A program made the translations under genes and the position numbers. The notes under the pieces were generated by a model that had not been told where the DNA came from, made no database searches, and worked only from the letters and a program-made list of their open reading frames with translations. Below are positions 1 through 8,504 of a DNA stretch of 64,000 nt, piece after piece (within the stretch, counting starts at the first letter, position 1; every line of letters begins with the position of its first letter). The DNA lies in assembly GCA_905221605.1 (NCBI GenBank), contig CAJNDS010002478.1:294864-358863 (forward strand), in the 5' to 3' direction. The stretch is from Symbiodinium natans. Its lineage: Eukaryota; Sar; Dinophyceae; Suessiales; Symbiodiniaceae.

Positions 1-352
1 TGAAACTGATTCGGCTTCCGCTGCCGTGAGCCCGTACACGGCTGGGATGGCTCAAATGCTCTGAGTTCAGATTTTCATGAGAGTTCCCACACGACAAGCA
101 TTTCCAACCCCGATCACTTGTTTGTTCCCCATGCTCGTGCCGGGTTTGCACTTTCCGCGCGTCGGTGCCTCATTGTGCTCCGACTACACTTGTGGCCTCT
201 TTCCGCAGAAGCTTCAACCTAACATCATGGAGCTACGGATATGACGAATACGCCGCGCATCAATGCAGGCTTCCTTGTGCCTGTCACTAGCATCCCGTGG
301 CTTTAAACATGCTGTTTTCCCTCTGTCCATGTAGATGCCAACGAATGCCCTC
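1..352. other. No gene recognised
   Basis: No convincing exon, repeat or inverted-repeat element is visible here. On the minus strand this lies downstream of the carrier-like exon, so it may be its 3' flank or an intron. Confidence 0.4.
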
Positions 353-1003
353 TCATTTCCCTCGGGATGCAAGCAAGCTCATAATTGCGGGGGCACACAA
401 ATACCCCAAGCCTACAGATATGCCTTGTCGCAAGGCCGAGATGGCAATGCCTGTGTAGTTCGCTGGCCTAAAGTAATCCTGTAACGGCTGCTTCTCTGAA
501 TGATGCTGCAAGAGGAAGATCCGCCATTGGTTGAAAGGTGAAGAACCCAGGCACGCCAGGAAGACGACGAGGAAGACCACTGCTGGAGTGATCGAACTAC
601 CACTCAACCCAAGGACAGATGGCATCGCGTAGCCTCGAAGCACGCCGTAGGCGACATCGCGAAGGAGTGTGGGGAGGTAGGCCTCGTAGAGCTTGCCCCA
701 CCGGACCGGTAGCTTCATTGACCGCCGGTATAAGAAGTTGGAGATTGGGAGTGTCACTGTGGCGAAGATGCCACCGGCGATCATGCCCCCAACGAGAGGC
801 GAAGTTGCTCGGCTAGTGGCCGTGGCGAAGAGCGCCTCGAAGAACGGAAACTTGAGCAGGTTCGCGATGAGCGTTGCCCTGAAGGACAGCAAAACGACCT
901 TCAGGGAGACGTCGTGCGAGTTTTTCACCAGCACTTCCACTTCAGAGAGCGTGGCCTCCCAAATTCGCAGGTTCGCTTTTTGCTTCCCGCCCCCGTTGCC
1001 TCT
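353..1003 (-). CDS. Mitochondrial carrier (SLC25)-like protein, C-terminal exon
   Basis: Minus-strand frame of about 215 coding-like residues ending at the TGA at 353-355. It holds several hydrophobic segments. A Gly-rich helix (LVGGMIAGGIFATVTLPISN) is followed by YRR, and then by PTLLRDVAYGVLRGY, which resembles the even-helix start of a carrier repeat (a Pro-x-x-Leu-Arg-Asp type motif). A second half has SPFNQWRIFLLQ, a degenerate Px[D/N]xxxxxxQ carrier signature. Carriers are about 300 aa with three repeats of about 100 aa and sit in the mitochondrial inner membrane; only about two repeats are covered. The frame stays open to 1213 but runs through an inverted-repeat element at 1089-1191, so those residues are probably intronic. 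Substrate cannot be told. Divergent signatures mean another multipass family is possible. Confidence 0.5.
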   Translation of the reverse strand, partial: RGNGGGKQKANLRIWEATLSEVEVLVKNSHDVSLKVVLLSFRATLIANLLKFPFFEALFATATSRATSPLVGGMIAGGIFATVTLPISNFLYRRSMKLPVRWGKLYEAYLPTLLRDVAYGVLRGYAMPSVLGLSGSSITPAVVFLVVFLACLGSSPFNQWRIFLLQHHSEKQPLQDYFRPANYTGIAISALRQGISVGLGYLCAPAIMSLLASRGK

Positions 1004-1088
1004 ACAACTGCTCACTCTAGCCGTGGCCCCGGACCTGGACCATCGCCGCGATGATCCTGAGCACAGCACAACACAGCAGAACCACAGG

Positions 1089-1191
1089 GGGGGTTTGATG
1101 ATCTTGGGGTACCTTATTGTGGGGTCCTGATTGTAAGAGGATCCTCTACTTGGGGGTCTAGACTGGGGTCCCCCATTTTCGTTAAACCCCC
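1089..1191 (+). mobile_element. Inverted-repeat intron element (IR-100), copy 1
   Basis: A 103-bp unit starting GGGGGTTTGATGATCTTGGG and ending CATTTTCGTTAAACCCCC. Inside are the GGTACC near the left end and the GGATCCTC...GGGGGTCTA core found in other copies. It lies just 5' of the carrier-like exon on the minus strand, which fits an intronic position. Read on the minus strand its end gives ATGGGG|GTTTAACG, a potential donor. Confidence 0.7.
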
Positions 1192-1678
1192 ATAGAAATC
1201 TCCCGCAAGCCAACCCTTGCCCGAGTCATCTACACTCGGCTTTCACGGCCACGCAACAATGACCAGCAGGCTCACAGATGCTTGTCCTTTAGGTGCTTTT
1301 GCATCCTTATGAGAAACAGCTTAGCAAATTCTAAAAAACAATCAAAGGAGGGTTCAACCGATAAAACGTAGGGCCTTGAAGGCTGGGACTGCTGGCCCAA
1401 GCGTCCCTGCACCCACATAGGTCATCATGCTCCGGAGGGCCATGCGTGGCAACACCGGGTCCTGCCAAAACAGTGCAAAAAACTGCAGGCGGCACCCCGG
1501 GGTTTCTAATGTCGGGAGTCACACAGGAGAGCTGGGTTGTGCTGCTGGCTGCTCGGTCCCTGCACGCCGTGAGCGGGACCCGAGTGCACCCAGCCAAGGG
1601 TGGCACTTGTGACCGCTCGGGCTGCTCAGGGACATGCCGAGTCACTGCAGAAGCCTGGGCTACGACAATGCTTCATCA

Positions 1679-1894
1679 CTACAGACTACAGCCAGCGCCC
1701 CTATCGCTTCCTGGCCTTTGGAATCCAAAGACAGGGGGCAGAAAGAAGAAGGAATTAAACCAGGCGGCTGTGAAGGTTCTCGATCCGGTCTCATCCAGCT
1801 GCAAGCAGCTCTGCAAGGCAAGGACCACGCCGGCACATGCCAGGCCATTCAGGAAAGGCCTTCGACGTCGACCGACCATGGCTCTCAGAATCAA
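1679..1894 (-). CDS. Possible upstream exon of the carrier-like gene
   Basis: Short minus-strand frame with coding-like composition. It has a basic patch (GRRRRPF) followed by a hydrophobic helix (LACAGVVLALQSCL) and LDETGSRTFTAAW. Position and strand fit an upstream exon of the 353-1003 gene, but no splice junction was resolved. The plus-strand frames over the same bases look like antisense shadows. Confidence 0.25.
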   Translation of the reverse strand: MILRAMVGRRRRPFLNGLACAGVVLALQSCLQLDETGSRTFTAAWFNSFFFLPPVFGFQRPGSDRGAGCSL

Positions 1895-2206
1895 AGCATT
1901 GAAACTCTTCTTGGTCTGTATCTGTTACTCAATCTCTCCGGGGCCAGAGTGGCTGGAATTGAGAGGTCGTTTCTTTTTGGGAGACAACACTGACACCCCG
2001 CTGTGGCAACCCACCTTCAGGTCTTGGATTCTCGGTTGAATGGCCTCCGAAATTCGCCCCACCTAGCTCGAAGCATCCCGCACCGATTTTCCGCGGTTTC
2101 TCGGCCCAGCCCATTGGTCTGCAGCTGCATGTCCTAGATCTCGATACAGCAGCTCAACCAGGAAAAGCAAAGCCATGGGATCTCCCATTGCAAGTGGCAG
2201 ATCGAG

Positions 2207-3094
2207 TCACCCTGGTCTGCGGGTGCTGCGGATGCCCCGGCGCCGCGTTCCATTGCAAGCTGCCAAGGCCCGTTCCGTTGCGCATGAGGCAACTTTCAGC
2301 CTTTCAACAGCCATGTCCTTGGCTGGACCCGAAGCCCCCGAAGTCCCGGGAGTCCCGGAAACCCTGGGCCGCAATCCAGGTTGAGACTTCTGTCGGGCCA
2401 TGGCTTTGTTCAGAGCTTCTGTGGCTCGTCGGCGCTTCTTGCAGCCCCAACGGCAAGGCTTCGTTGCTTCCTGTTCAAAGGCCGTGGCGCGATCGCGCCC
2501 AGGGCTTTCAGTCTTCCGCATCATGCCGAGCCAAGCATCACGAAATGGCTCCCATCCCTGGCTTCGTGCTAGCAGCAGCTGGTGCCGCAGCTTCAACACA
2601 TCCACCAGGGGCAGTACTGGCGATGACACGTGCGTTGATCCCAACCATCTCGCCGCGTGAATGCTGAGATAGCTTCGAATTCCATACTGCTGCAAGAAGT
2701 GGTTCAAGTCGTGGCATTCGCTTTGAGATCCAAGGCAGCTGCGCGGCCTCATGTTCACCACGGGCTCACGCTCTAACTCCGCAAAAGCAGCTGAGAACGC
2801 CTCACAAAGCTCAGAGACACTCTCAGTGGCTCCAGGCTGCGTATTCATCATCACCAGCTGCCTCAATCTGACCAGCAATATGTGGTATTCCACTGCCATC
2901 TGTCGAAACGTGTAGGAACTGTATAGCCGAATGTGCTCGAAGCTGATCTTGGCCCGAAAGAGCCCTTGTCGACTTCGCTGCAAACCACAGGCCTTCGTGG
3001 CCTGAGAGGCCCTCGAGGCCTTGGGCTCCGCCGGTCTGCGGCTCGGCCTCTTCGGCCGCTTCGGCTCACATTCCGCAGTAGATGCGGAAGGCAT
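2207..3094 (-). CDS. Hypothetical protein, 295 aa, apparently single exon
   Basis: The second longest believable uninterrupted frame in the window. The N-terminal ~50 residues are basic and low-complexity (KRPKRPSRRPAEPK), like a nuclear localisation stretch. Residues about 50-200 are mixed and helix-rich (FRQMAVEYHILLVRLRQLV, then SVSELCEAFSAAFAELERE), with DLNHFLQQYGIRSYLSIHAA after them. The C-terminal third is again basic, with a Gly/Pro/Ser stretch. I recognise no family. Lack of introns among intron-rich neighbours could mean a retrogene; equally the outer parts could be intron read-through. The ATG at 3094 is used because a basic N-terminus follows it; the true start could be upstream. 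Confidence 0.5.
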   Translation of the reverse strand: MPSASTAECEPKRPKRPSRRPAEPKASRASQATKACGLQRSRQGLFRAKISFEHIRLYSSYTFRQMAVEYHILLVRLRQLVMMNTQPGATESVSELCEAFSAAFAELEREPVVNMRPRSCLGSQSECHDLNHFLQQYGIRSYLSIHAARWLGSTHVSSPVLPLVDVLKLRHQLLLARSQGWEPFRDAWLGMMRKTESPGRDRATAFEQEATKPCRWGCKKRRRATEALNKAMARQKSQPGLRPRVSGTPGTSGASGPAKDMAVERLKVASCATERALAACNGTRRRGIRSTRRPG

Positions 3095-3340
3095 CGCCGA
3101 GGCCTGAATAGAGTTGGCGTGAAGTTGTTACGACTGCCTAGATGCTCCAACCGGAATCCTTCAACATGGTCTGGATCGCAGCCTCCATGAACTTGAGCAG
3201 CTGCAAACGCACCTCCGATTGGTTGTGAAAGCACGAAATAGCACGAACCTCCTTGCCCCTCTCCCCAGCCCATCTTAAACCTAAGTCACAACCCCGCTAA
3301 GCCGCTACTACTACCGCTGCCGCTACTGCGCTACCATACC

Positions 3341-3835
3341 ACGCTACCACGCTACCACGCTACCAGGCTACCAGGCTACCAGGCTACCAGGCTACCAGGC
3401 TACCAGGCTACCAGGCTACCAGGCTACCACACGACCACGCGACCACACGACCAGCACGACCAGCACGACCAGCACGACCAGCACGACCAGCACGACCAGC
3501 ACGACCAGCACCACCAGCACCACCAGCACCACCAGCACCACCAGCACCACCAGCACCACCAGCACCACCAGCACCACCAGCACCACCAGCACCACCAGCA
3601 CCACCAGCACCACCAGCACCACCAGCACCACCAGCACCACCAGCACCACCAGCACCACCAGCACCACAAGCACCACCAGCACCACCAGCACCACCAGCAC
3701 CACTACCACTGCCACTACCACTGCCACTACCGCTACCTGCCACTGCCTGCCACTTCTGCCACTGCCACTGCCACTGCCACTGCTGCCACTGCCACTGCCA
3801 CTGCCACTACCACTACCACTACCACTACCACTAAG
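3341..3835. repeat. Compound GC-rich minisatellite
   Basis: Successive tandem blocks: CTACCAGG (8 bp) to about 3424, then CACGACCAG (9 bp) to about 3508, CACCACCAG (9 bp) to about 3700, then CACTGC and CACTAC hexamers. The neighbouring blocks differ by single substitutions, as if one unit was copied, mutated and re-amplified. Open frames across it (GAG, LVV, WCW repeats) exist only because the unit length is a multiple of three; I do not call them genes. Confidence 0.95.
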
Positions 3836-4661
3836 CCCATGAGGCCTCCGGGCTCAGTGCCCGGATGCCCTCTTCGCGCGGCTGAGGCGGAAGCCGCTGC
3901 AGAGCGGCCTCGGAAAGCCGGGGCCCGTCGAGAAGCGGCCAAGGGTGTGAGTTTGGGGTTTGAGGGTTGAGGTCGGGGCAGTTGGGTGGGAGCATGATAT
4001 ATTATATGATGCTTCCTTGGGCCTGCTTGTGTGCCTGGCTAGAACCACGCGCATACTTTCTCCAGCCTCAAACCTAAACCCGCATAAACTGGCTCGAGCG
4101 GTGCAAGGGCCAAAAGGAGTGCTGACAAGCAAGAATAACCCTGGAGGACCAATGGAGAAGTGATGGCTGACAAACCCTTGGCCTTGCAAGGATGGACCAA
4201 TGCGACGTGAACGCTACATCACAACACAAACATGGTTTAGAACCACACGGACAATGTCTAGCAAACCTAAGAAGGATTATGACGATGATGCTGATGAACA
4301 AGAACAGAAATGCACAATGTTTTCCTGCAAGGAGTCAGCTCTGAACAGGTGGATGACTGGCAAAGCGTGATCCCTGAATGGACTCCCGTTACACGAGCTG
4401 CGTGGTGCTGTTTGGCTAGGCAAACCTGTATTCTTATGCATCTTCTTGAACCATCACGTGGTCATTTAGTCGACTTGCTACTTTCGGGTTACCTTGGTTC
4501 AGGCTTTCGCAGTTCCAGGGATTTTGGGCTCTGAAGCTTCGGCCCACTGCTCCATTTCGGATGCTTATCGGGATTGCCAGCCCTCTTTCAGACCTTGAGA
4601 CAGGACTTCCGCCACTTCCCACTCCTTTTGAGGTTTCGAGGGCAGCATGGCAACACTGAGG
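3836..4661. other. Mostly unassigned; one possible small exon near its right end
   Basis: No recognised gene. On the minus strand just below 4660, after GGTTTAGGCCTCAG, a frame reads MLPSKPQKEWEVAEVLSQG, which looks coding and would be an exon following the short telomere-like run at 4662-4677. A competing frame is open over the same bases. Confidence 0.3.
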
Positions 4662-4677
4662 CCTAAACCCTAAACCC
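4662..4677 (-). repeat. Short telomere-like run
   Basis: About two CCCTAAA units. On the minus strand it reads GGGTTTAGGGTTTAG and begins exactly where the 4676-4828 exon can end, giving the donor GGCGG|GTTTAG. Confidence 0.8.
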
Positions 4678-4828
4678 GCCCTCTGCGTAGCCAACACAAA
4701 AACCAGAGAAGATCACAGCAAGGCGTCGCGGAGGCGCTTGAGGGCGGAGTGGAGGCGCAAGGATTTCCGAGTCCAGCGCCTGGAGGGCGAACTCGTCAAG
4801 ATGGCCCAATTGTTGATGCGTGTGGTCC
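4676..4828 (-). CDS. Exon of an unknown gene between an IR-100 intron and a telomere-like run
   Basis: On the minus strand an acceptor CCCCCAAAG|G lies just past the IR-100 copy at 4833-4932, and a GT donor from GTTTAGGG lies at the other end. Two frames are open: one reads HLDEFALQALDSEILAPPL and runs through the donor; the other reads SALKRLRDALL and stops at a TGA, so this could also be the last exon. The plus strand has an open coiled-coil-like frame here too, so strand is supported mainly by the splice-site geometry and the upstream minus exon. Confidence 0.5.
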
Positions 4829-4832
4829 CTTT

Positions 4833-4932
4833 GGGGGTTTCTGAAATTAGGGGCGCCGTATTGGGGTCCTTACTATCAGGGAATCCTACTATGTGGGGGT
4901 CTATATTGGGGGGGGGTTACTTCATAAACCCC
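4833..4932 (+). mobile_element. IR-100 element, copy 2 (almost exactly an intron)
   Basis: A 100-bp unit from GGGGGTTTCTGAAATTAGGG to TTCATAAACCCC with the shared core GGGAATCCTACTATGTGGGG. On the minus strand a donor G|GTTTATG at 4929 and an acceptor AAAG at 4829 define a 101-nt intron that coincides with the element to within a few bases at both ends. Confidence 0.8.
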
Positions 4933-5378
4933 ATATGGTACTATTACTGCCAATTATCCTTATGGTTGGTATGGCTCCATTAGAAAGGATATTGCTATGG
5001 CTGTTAGTGGCATGGCTACGCTGGCTGATCTTCTTGCCAATACAATCATCTTTCAGCCTTCGAAAGTGCAAAATGCCATCAGTGGAACAACAGAAGGAGC
5101 TCGCGGACCATCTGAAAGCAACATTCGTTTGTCAACAAACCCGTGGCTTGGCAGCGCAGACCAGTGAAACCACCAAACCAGAACCATTGCAGAAAAAATC
5201 GGCCCCTACAACGCTGGCCCTTGTGTGGGCGGGGGACCAACTTCTCAGAATTCTCTTTTGGGAAATTGGCAATCACAACTTTCCAAGCGCCATGGTCAAT
5301 GGCTCCCTGTGAGCACATCTCCTCGCCGGACTGCTCAATCTTTTTGAGCCAACCCCGCCACAGCTGAACTGGACCCAT
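4930..5378 (-). CDS. Upstream exons of the same unknown gene
   Basis: Minus-strand frame from 5378 reads GPVQLWRGWLKKIEQSGEEM, then DHGAWKVVIANFPKENSEKL, clearly protein-like with charged helices. A second open stretch just upstream of the IR-100 intron reads GKKISQRSHATNSHSNILSN and GAIPTIRIIGSNSTIWG up to the donor. The join between the two stretches (about 4985-5190) was not resolved. No family recognised. Confidence 0.45.
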
Positions 5379-5724
5379 TTGCTCCCGACAAGAAACGCCA
5401 CTTTTTTGGCTTCACAAGCCGGCTACGAGCCCGAAAAGCCGGAGTTCGTCATCTCTTCACCCAACTGGATCCATTTTCTCCCGACCTTTCTCGTCGGGAG
5501 GGTTTTTTGGCACTTTGAGCCTTGAAACCTCCAAAACGCGAATTGTGCCAACCTTTTGTGTGCGTGGTGTGGATTTTGCCTAATTAGTGGTACGGTATAG
5601 CGTACTCTGATAAGAAACGCGGAAACTTGGAGTGCCTGAGCTCGAGTTTTTTCGGGTGGAGCAGCGGAAGATGAGAAACTTAGGGTACCCTACCCCCGAA
5701 AAACCGCTTCCTTATTCAACACTG

Positions 5725-5919
5725 TCACGGCAAGTACGAGGAGATCTCAAAGAACCAGCGAAGCTCACCTACGGAAAACACAAATGCCAGCACAAAGTCA
5801 CAGTCCTTCTTGAAAGAGAGCTCGGCTGAACGCACGGCTGTTGGCATGATGGAAGCAGATGCCTCAGTTGCCGCACAACTCTGTTCTCGCAAGCGGCTCA
5901 CAACACAAGCAACGTGCAT
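5725..5919 (-). CDS. Possible small exon
   Basis: Minus frame with SIMPTAVRSAELSFKKDCDF followed by VLAFVFSVGELRWFF. It is coding-like and partly hydrophobic. No splice sites were fixed and no homology is recognised. Confidence 0.25.
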   Translation of the reverse strand: MHVACVVSRLREQSCAATEASASIMPTAVRSAELSFKKDCDFVLAFVFSVGELRWFFEISSYLP

Positions 5920-6071
5920 CTAGGCCGCACAAACGACATGACTTGAACTCGAGAAGCAGAAACCCATGGCAATCCACAGCAAATTTCGAATTTCATCCTA
6001 GAATCAAGAGATTCCCCAATACCCTTAGTCAACCTCATGGGGGCCGAGTAGACATTCCGGCTGCGCCTTCG

Positions 6072-6145
6072 TAGGGAATGAGGGAAGGAGGTACCCTATA
6101 TCCCCCTATATCTACCCTTTAAGGGATTTGTAGGGTACCAACGAA
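6072..6145 (+). repeat. Second short repeat family (family B), copy 1
   Basis: Begins TAGGGAATGAGGGAAGGAGG, then TACCCTATATCCCCCTATAT and CTACCCTTTAAGGG. A very similar block lies at 59482-59555, more than 53 kb away. Internal GGTACCCTA and TAGGGTACC are inverted repeats. Size and style are like IR-100 but the sequence is different. Confidence 0.6.
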
Positions 6146-6242
6146 GAACCAGGCGTCATTGGCAGACATCTGTCCGGGCACGGAAGGGCTGCTCGACGCG
6201 GCTCTCCACTCGTGCAGGGGCCTCGAAGAGGCTGGCAAATGG

Positions 6243-6400
6243 GGCAGGTTATAAGGGGGGTATCACACAGGGGGGTATTACGGGAGGGTTATTTGGGGGG
6301 AGATAAGGGGGGGAGGAAAAAGGAGGTACAAGGAGGGTTCTTAGGGGGATACATGAGGCGGGGTCTAAGGGAGCAGGGGGGGTAAGAAGGGGGTTTGAGG
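6243..6400 (+). repeat. G-rich tract with many G-runs
   Basis: About 150 bp with a dozen runs of four or more G on the plus strand (GGGGGG, GGGGGGAG and similar). Such a tract could form G-quadruplexes. Some subunits (GGGGTATTACGGGAGG) recall broken IR-100 ends, but no intact element is present. Confidence 0.7.
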
Positions 6401-6749
6401 CTGAAGGCGTTTTAAGCATCCGCATGCTTTCACACCGGGTCTGACGCCTTACAACAGTTTTTACCAACTGTCTGCATCCCACTATCAATGGACGCGCTAC
6501 CACGCCTCCTCTTCGGAGCAGTTCCCAGCTCAATGCCTGTGACAGTGCTTTTAGGGCCCGACAGGAGTACGGTTTGAGTGTGCTTCGGGTATGTGGGCGC
6601 GACCCAGTCACATACTCACGTTGGCCCTGCTGCGCACAAAATCTGGCTCAGTCCTGTACGACACTTGTGTGTGCTCAGTTAAAACCGTTACAAAGACTCG
6701 ACAAAGTAAAAATCCACAAGCCTGTCAGGAAAAGACAAATGCCCTTTAC

Positions 6750-6815
6750 CCCCTAAACCCCTGACCCCTAAACCCCAAACCCCAGACCCCAAACCCTAAA
6801 CCCTAAATCCTAAAC
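6750..6815 (-). repeat. Telomere-like array, degenerate (CCCTAAA)
   Basis: About eight CCCTAAA-like units with variants (CCCTGAC, CCCCAAA). On the minus strand it starts GTTTAGG directly at the end of the 6816-6898 exon. Confidence 0.9.
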
Positions 6816-6898
6816 CCCATACAACACGTCAATGAAACGCTGAAACCGGCAAGGCGGAGCCTCAAAAGCCACCGCGCTTCGGCGCAGGGCCACGGCGG
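6816..6898 (-). CDS. Cassette exon bordered by telomere-like arrays
   Basis: 83-nt minus-strand exon: acceptor CCCATCAG, donor TATGGG|GTTTAG. One frame is open: AVALRRSAVAFEAPPCRFQR then FIDVLYG. The array after it supplies the donor; a short degenerate TTTAGGG run (6939-6962) lies upstream in the preceding intron. Protein unknown. Confidence 0.5.
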
Positions 6899-6938
6899 CT
6901 GATGGGGCGTTGAGGGCGTGGCACCCAAGTTTGGGTTT

Positions 6939-6962
6939 CAAAGGTTAGGGGTTTTGGGTTTA
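6939..6962 (+). repeat. Short degenerate TTTAGGG run
   Basis: GGTTAGGGGTTTTGGGTTTA. With 6750-6815 it forms an inverted pair enclosing the 6816-6898 exon. Confidence 0.6.
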
Positions 6963-7023
6963 TGGTCATAGGCTTCAGATGGCTTCAGATGGCTTCCGAT
7001 GGCTTCAGATGGCTTCAGTCGCT

Positions 7024-7305
7024 TTACTTACAGGTCAGGGTTGAGAGGTTGACTGAGTTTGAGGCTCGGTGCTTGGAGCCTCTTGCCACTGAAGGTGCGG
7101 GGTCCACTGGAGTTTTTGAGAGTTTTTGGTCGGGCTCCTCAGCGACTGCGGAGGTTTTTCGCACACTTGAGACGTTTGGGATCGTTTGGGGCACCCTTGA
7201 AGTGGCAGAGTGAACTGGGCAACTCAAGAGGACCTGCACTCGGAGGTGCTTGCTCGGCAGCTTCTGCAGCCCGCCGATATGCCTCACCTTGGCTTTACAT
7301 TTCAT
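7024..7305 (-). CDS. Possible exon, frame unresolved
   Basis: An open minus frame includes SSVRKTSAVAEEPDQKLSKT and basic residues. A second minus frame over the same bases is also open, so I can only say coding is likely on the minus strand. Confidence 0.25.
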   Translation of the reverse strand: MKCKAKVRHIGGLQKLPSKHLRVQVLLSCPVHSATSRVPQTIPNVSSVRKTSAVAEEPDQKLSKTPVDPAPSVARGSKHRASNSVNLSTLTCK

Positions 7306-7979
7306 GAAGTTTGGTAAGGTGCTTCATCTCAGCTGCTCCGAAACACATGGCACAATGTGCCTGCGACACATCCATGCAAAGCAGAGGCCCAGGCTCAGCT
7401 GCAGGAAAGTGAAGCCTGGGGAAGTGCCAAGCACCTGAGAGCCACGGAGCATTGTCCAACAGCAGCTCCAATGCAGCTATGTCTTCGTTGCATCGAAGTT
7501 CGGCCTTCTGAAGTTCTCTAGCTGGAAACGTGACCCTATTTCAACGTGATCTGTGCACAGGCTTATTGTCGCAGCCGTGTCTCGGCGTACGGATCCGCAG
7601 ACATCTCGCCTTGGCACTTTGGAGGCACACAGAAGGCTGCCAACCCTGGGGCGCCATATCCCCAACCCATCTCAAGAAGAGCTGGGCAACAAAACACCAC
7701 CGCTGTGTTCTGAGAGAACTATTACTGAAAGAAACAGGAGAGTCTGCGGAGCGAGTGCTTTCAGCAGGCTGTTGCCAACCATCACACGGAGTTACTCAGA
7801 CTTCCGAGAAACCACGGATCACGCTTTCCGCTATGTCTCTACAGCAGACTTGCCCGCCTCTGGCAGGCCACCCAGCAAGTACGTTCTGCCGCTGGCGGCT
7901 GTCCGCTCCAGATCCTCACCAACCGCTTAGCATCTTCGCGGCAGCCATTGGGCAGTGACTGCTTGAACGCAACATGTTC

Positions 7980-8504
7980 TCACACAGTGATTCCTTGTGC
8001 CCTCGGCTCAGCTCGCGGTTGCATTTTGTAGAGAACATGCCATCCATCACTAAGACTCTGCCTAGGTCCTATAAGACACCCATCCTCGGAAGAACATGAC
8101 AGGCTCCAAGAAGGGCAGAAGCCAAGCGTCAGTGACTGCTGCACGCTTGCAGCAGCCGGAGAGATCACACCTGCAGGGAGCCATGAGCCAACCCGTGCTT
8201 CATGCTTCCCCCCTTCACCTGAAGCTGCCTTCTGCATTGACACGGGAAGCCCGTGATCTGTACTCACGTCACATAGGCACCCACAAACATCTGCCTGTGA
8301 ACCCGAGAACTGAACCCAAGAACCTTCCACTGATTTCCAGGCGATATGGTCTGGGTGTCGCGCTGATGGAGGCTTGGGGGTGGAATTGGGGGTGGGATGG
8401 GTGGGCCACAGTGGGTCGAAAGGGACAAAAAGTGAGCGCCGCCTTTGATGCAACGCCTGCATACTCAGCATGTCTTCAAGGGCCTGGTCCTTCTGCTCTT
8501 TCAT
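7980..8504 (-). CDS. Hypothetical exon(s), charged N-terminal helix
   Basis: The best part is the first ~60 residues from 8504: MKEQKDQALEDMLSMQALHQ, then RRRSLFVPFDPLWPTHPTPN. The rest is open but less protein-like and may include an intron after SARHPDHIAWKSVEGS. No family recognised. Confidence 0.4.
   Translation of the reverse strand: MKEQKDQALEDMLSMQALHQRRRSLFVPFDPLWPTHPTPNSTPKPPSARHPDHIAWKSVEGSWVQFSGSQADVCGCLCDVSTDHGLPVSMQKAASGEGGKHEARVGSWLPAGVISPAAASVQQSLTLGFCPSWSLSCSSEDGCLIGPRQSLSDGWHVLYKMQPRAEPRAQGITV

Noticed and set aside
1446-2039. Plus-strand frame of 197 codons
   Set aside because: Low-complexity composition, no splice or domain support, and opposite to a better minus frame.
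3408-3743. Long frames with GAG, LVV or WCW repeats over the CACCAG minisatellite
   Set aside because: They exist in several frames only because the repeat unit is a multiple of three; no unique sequence supports a gene.
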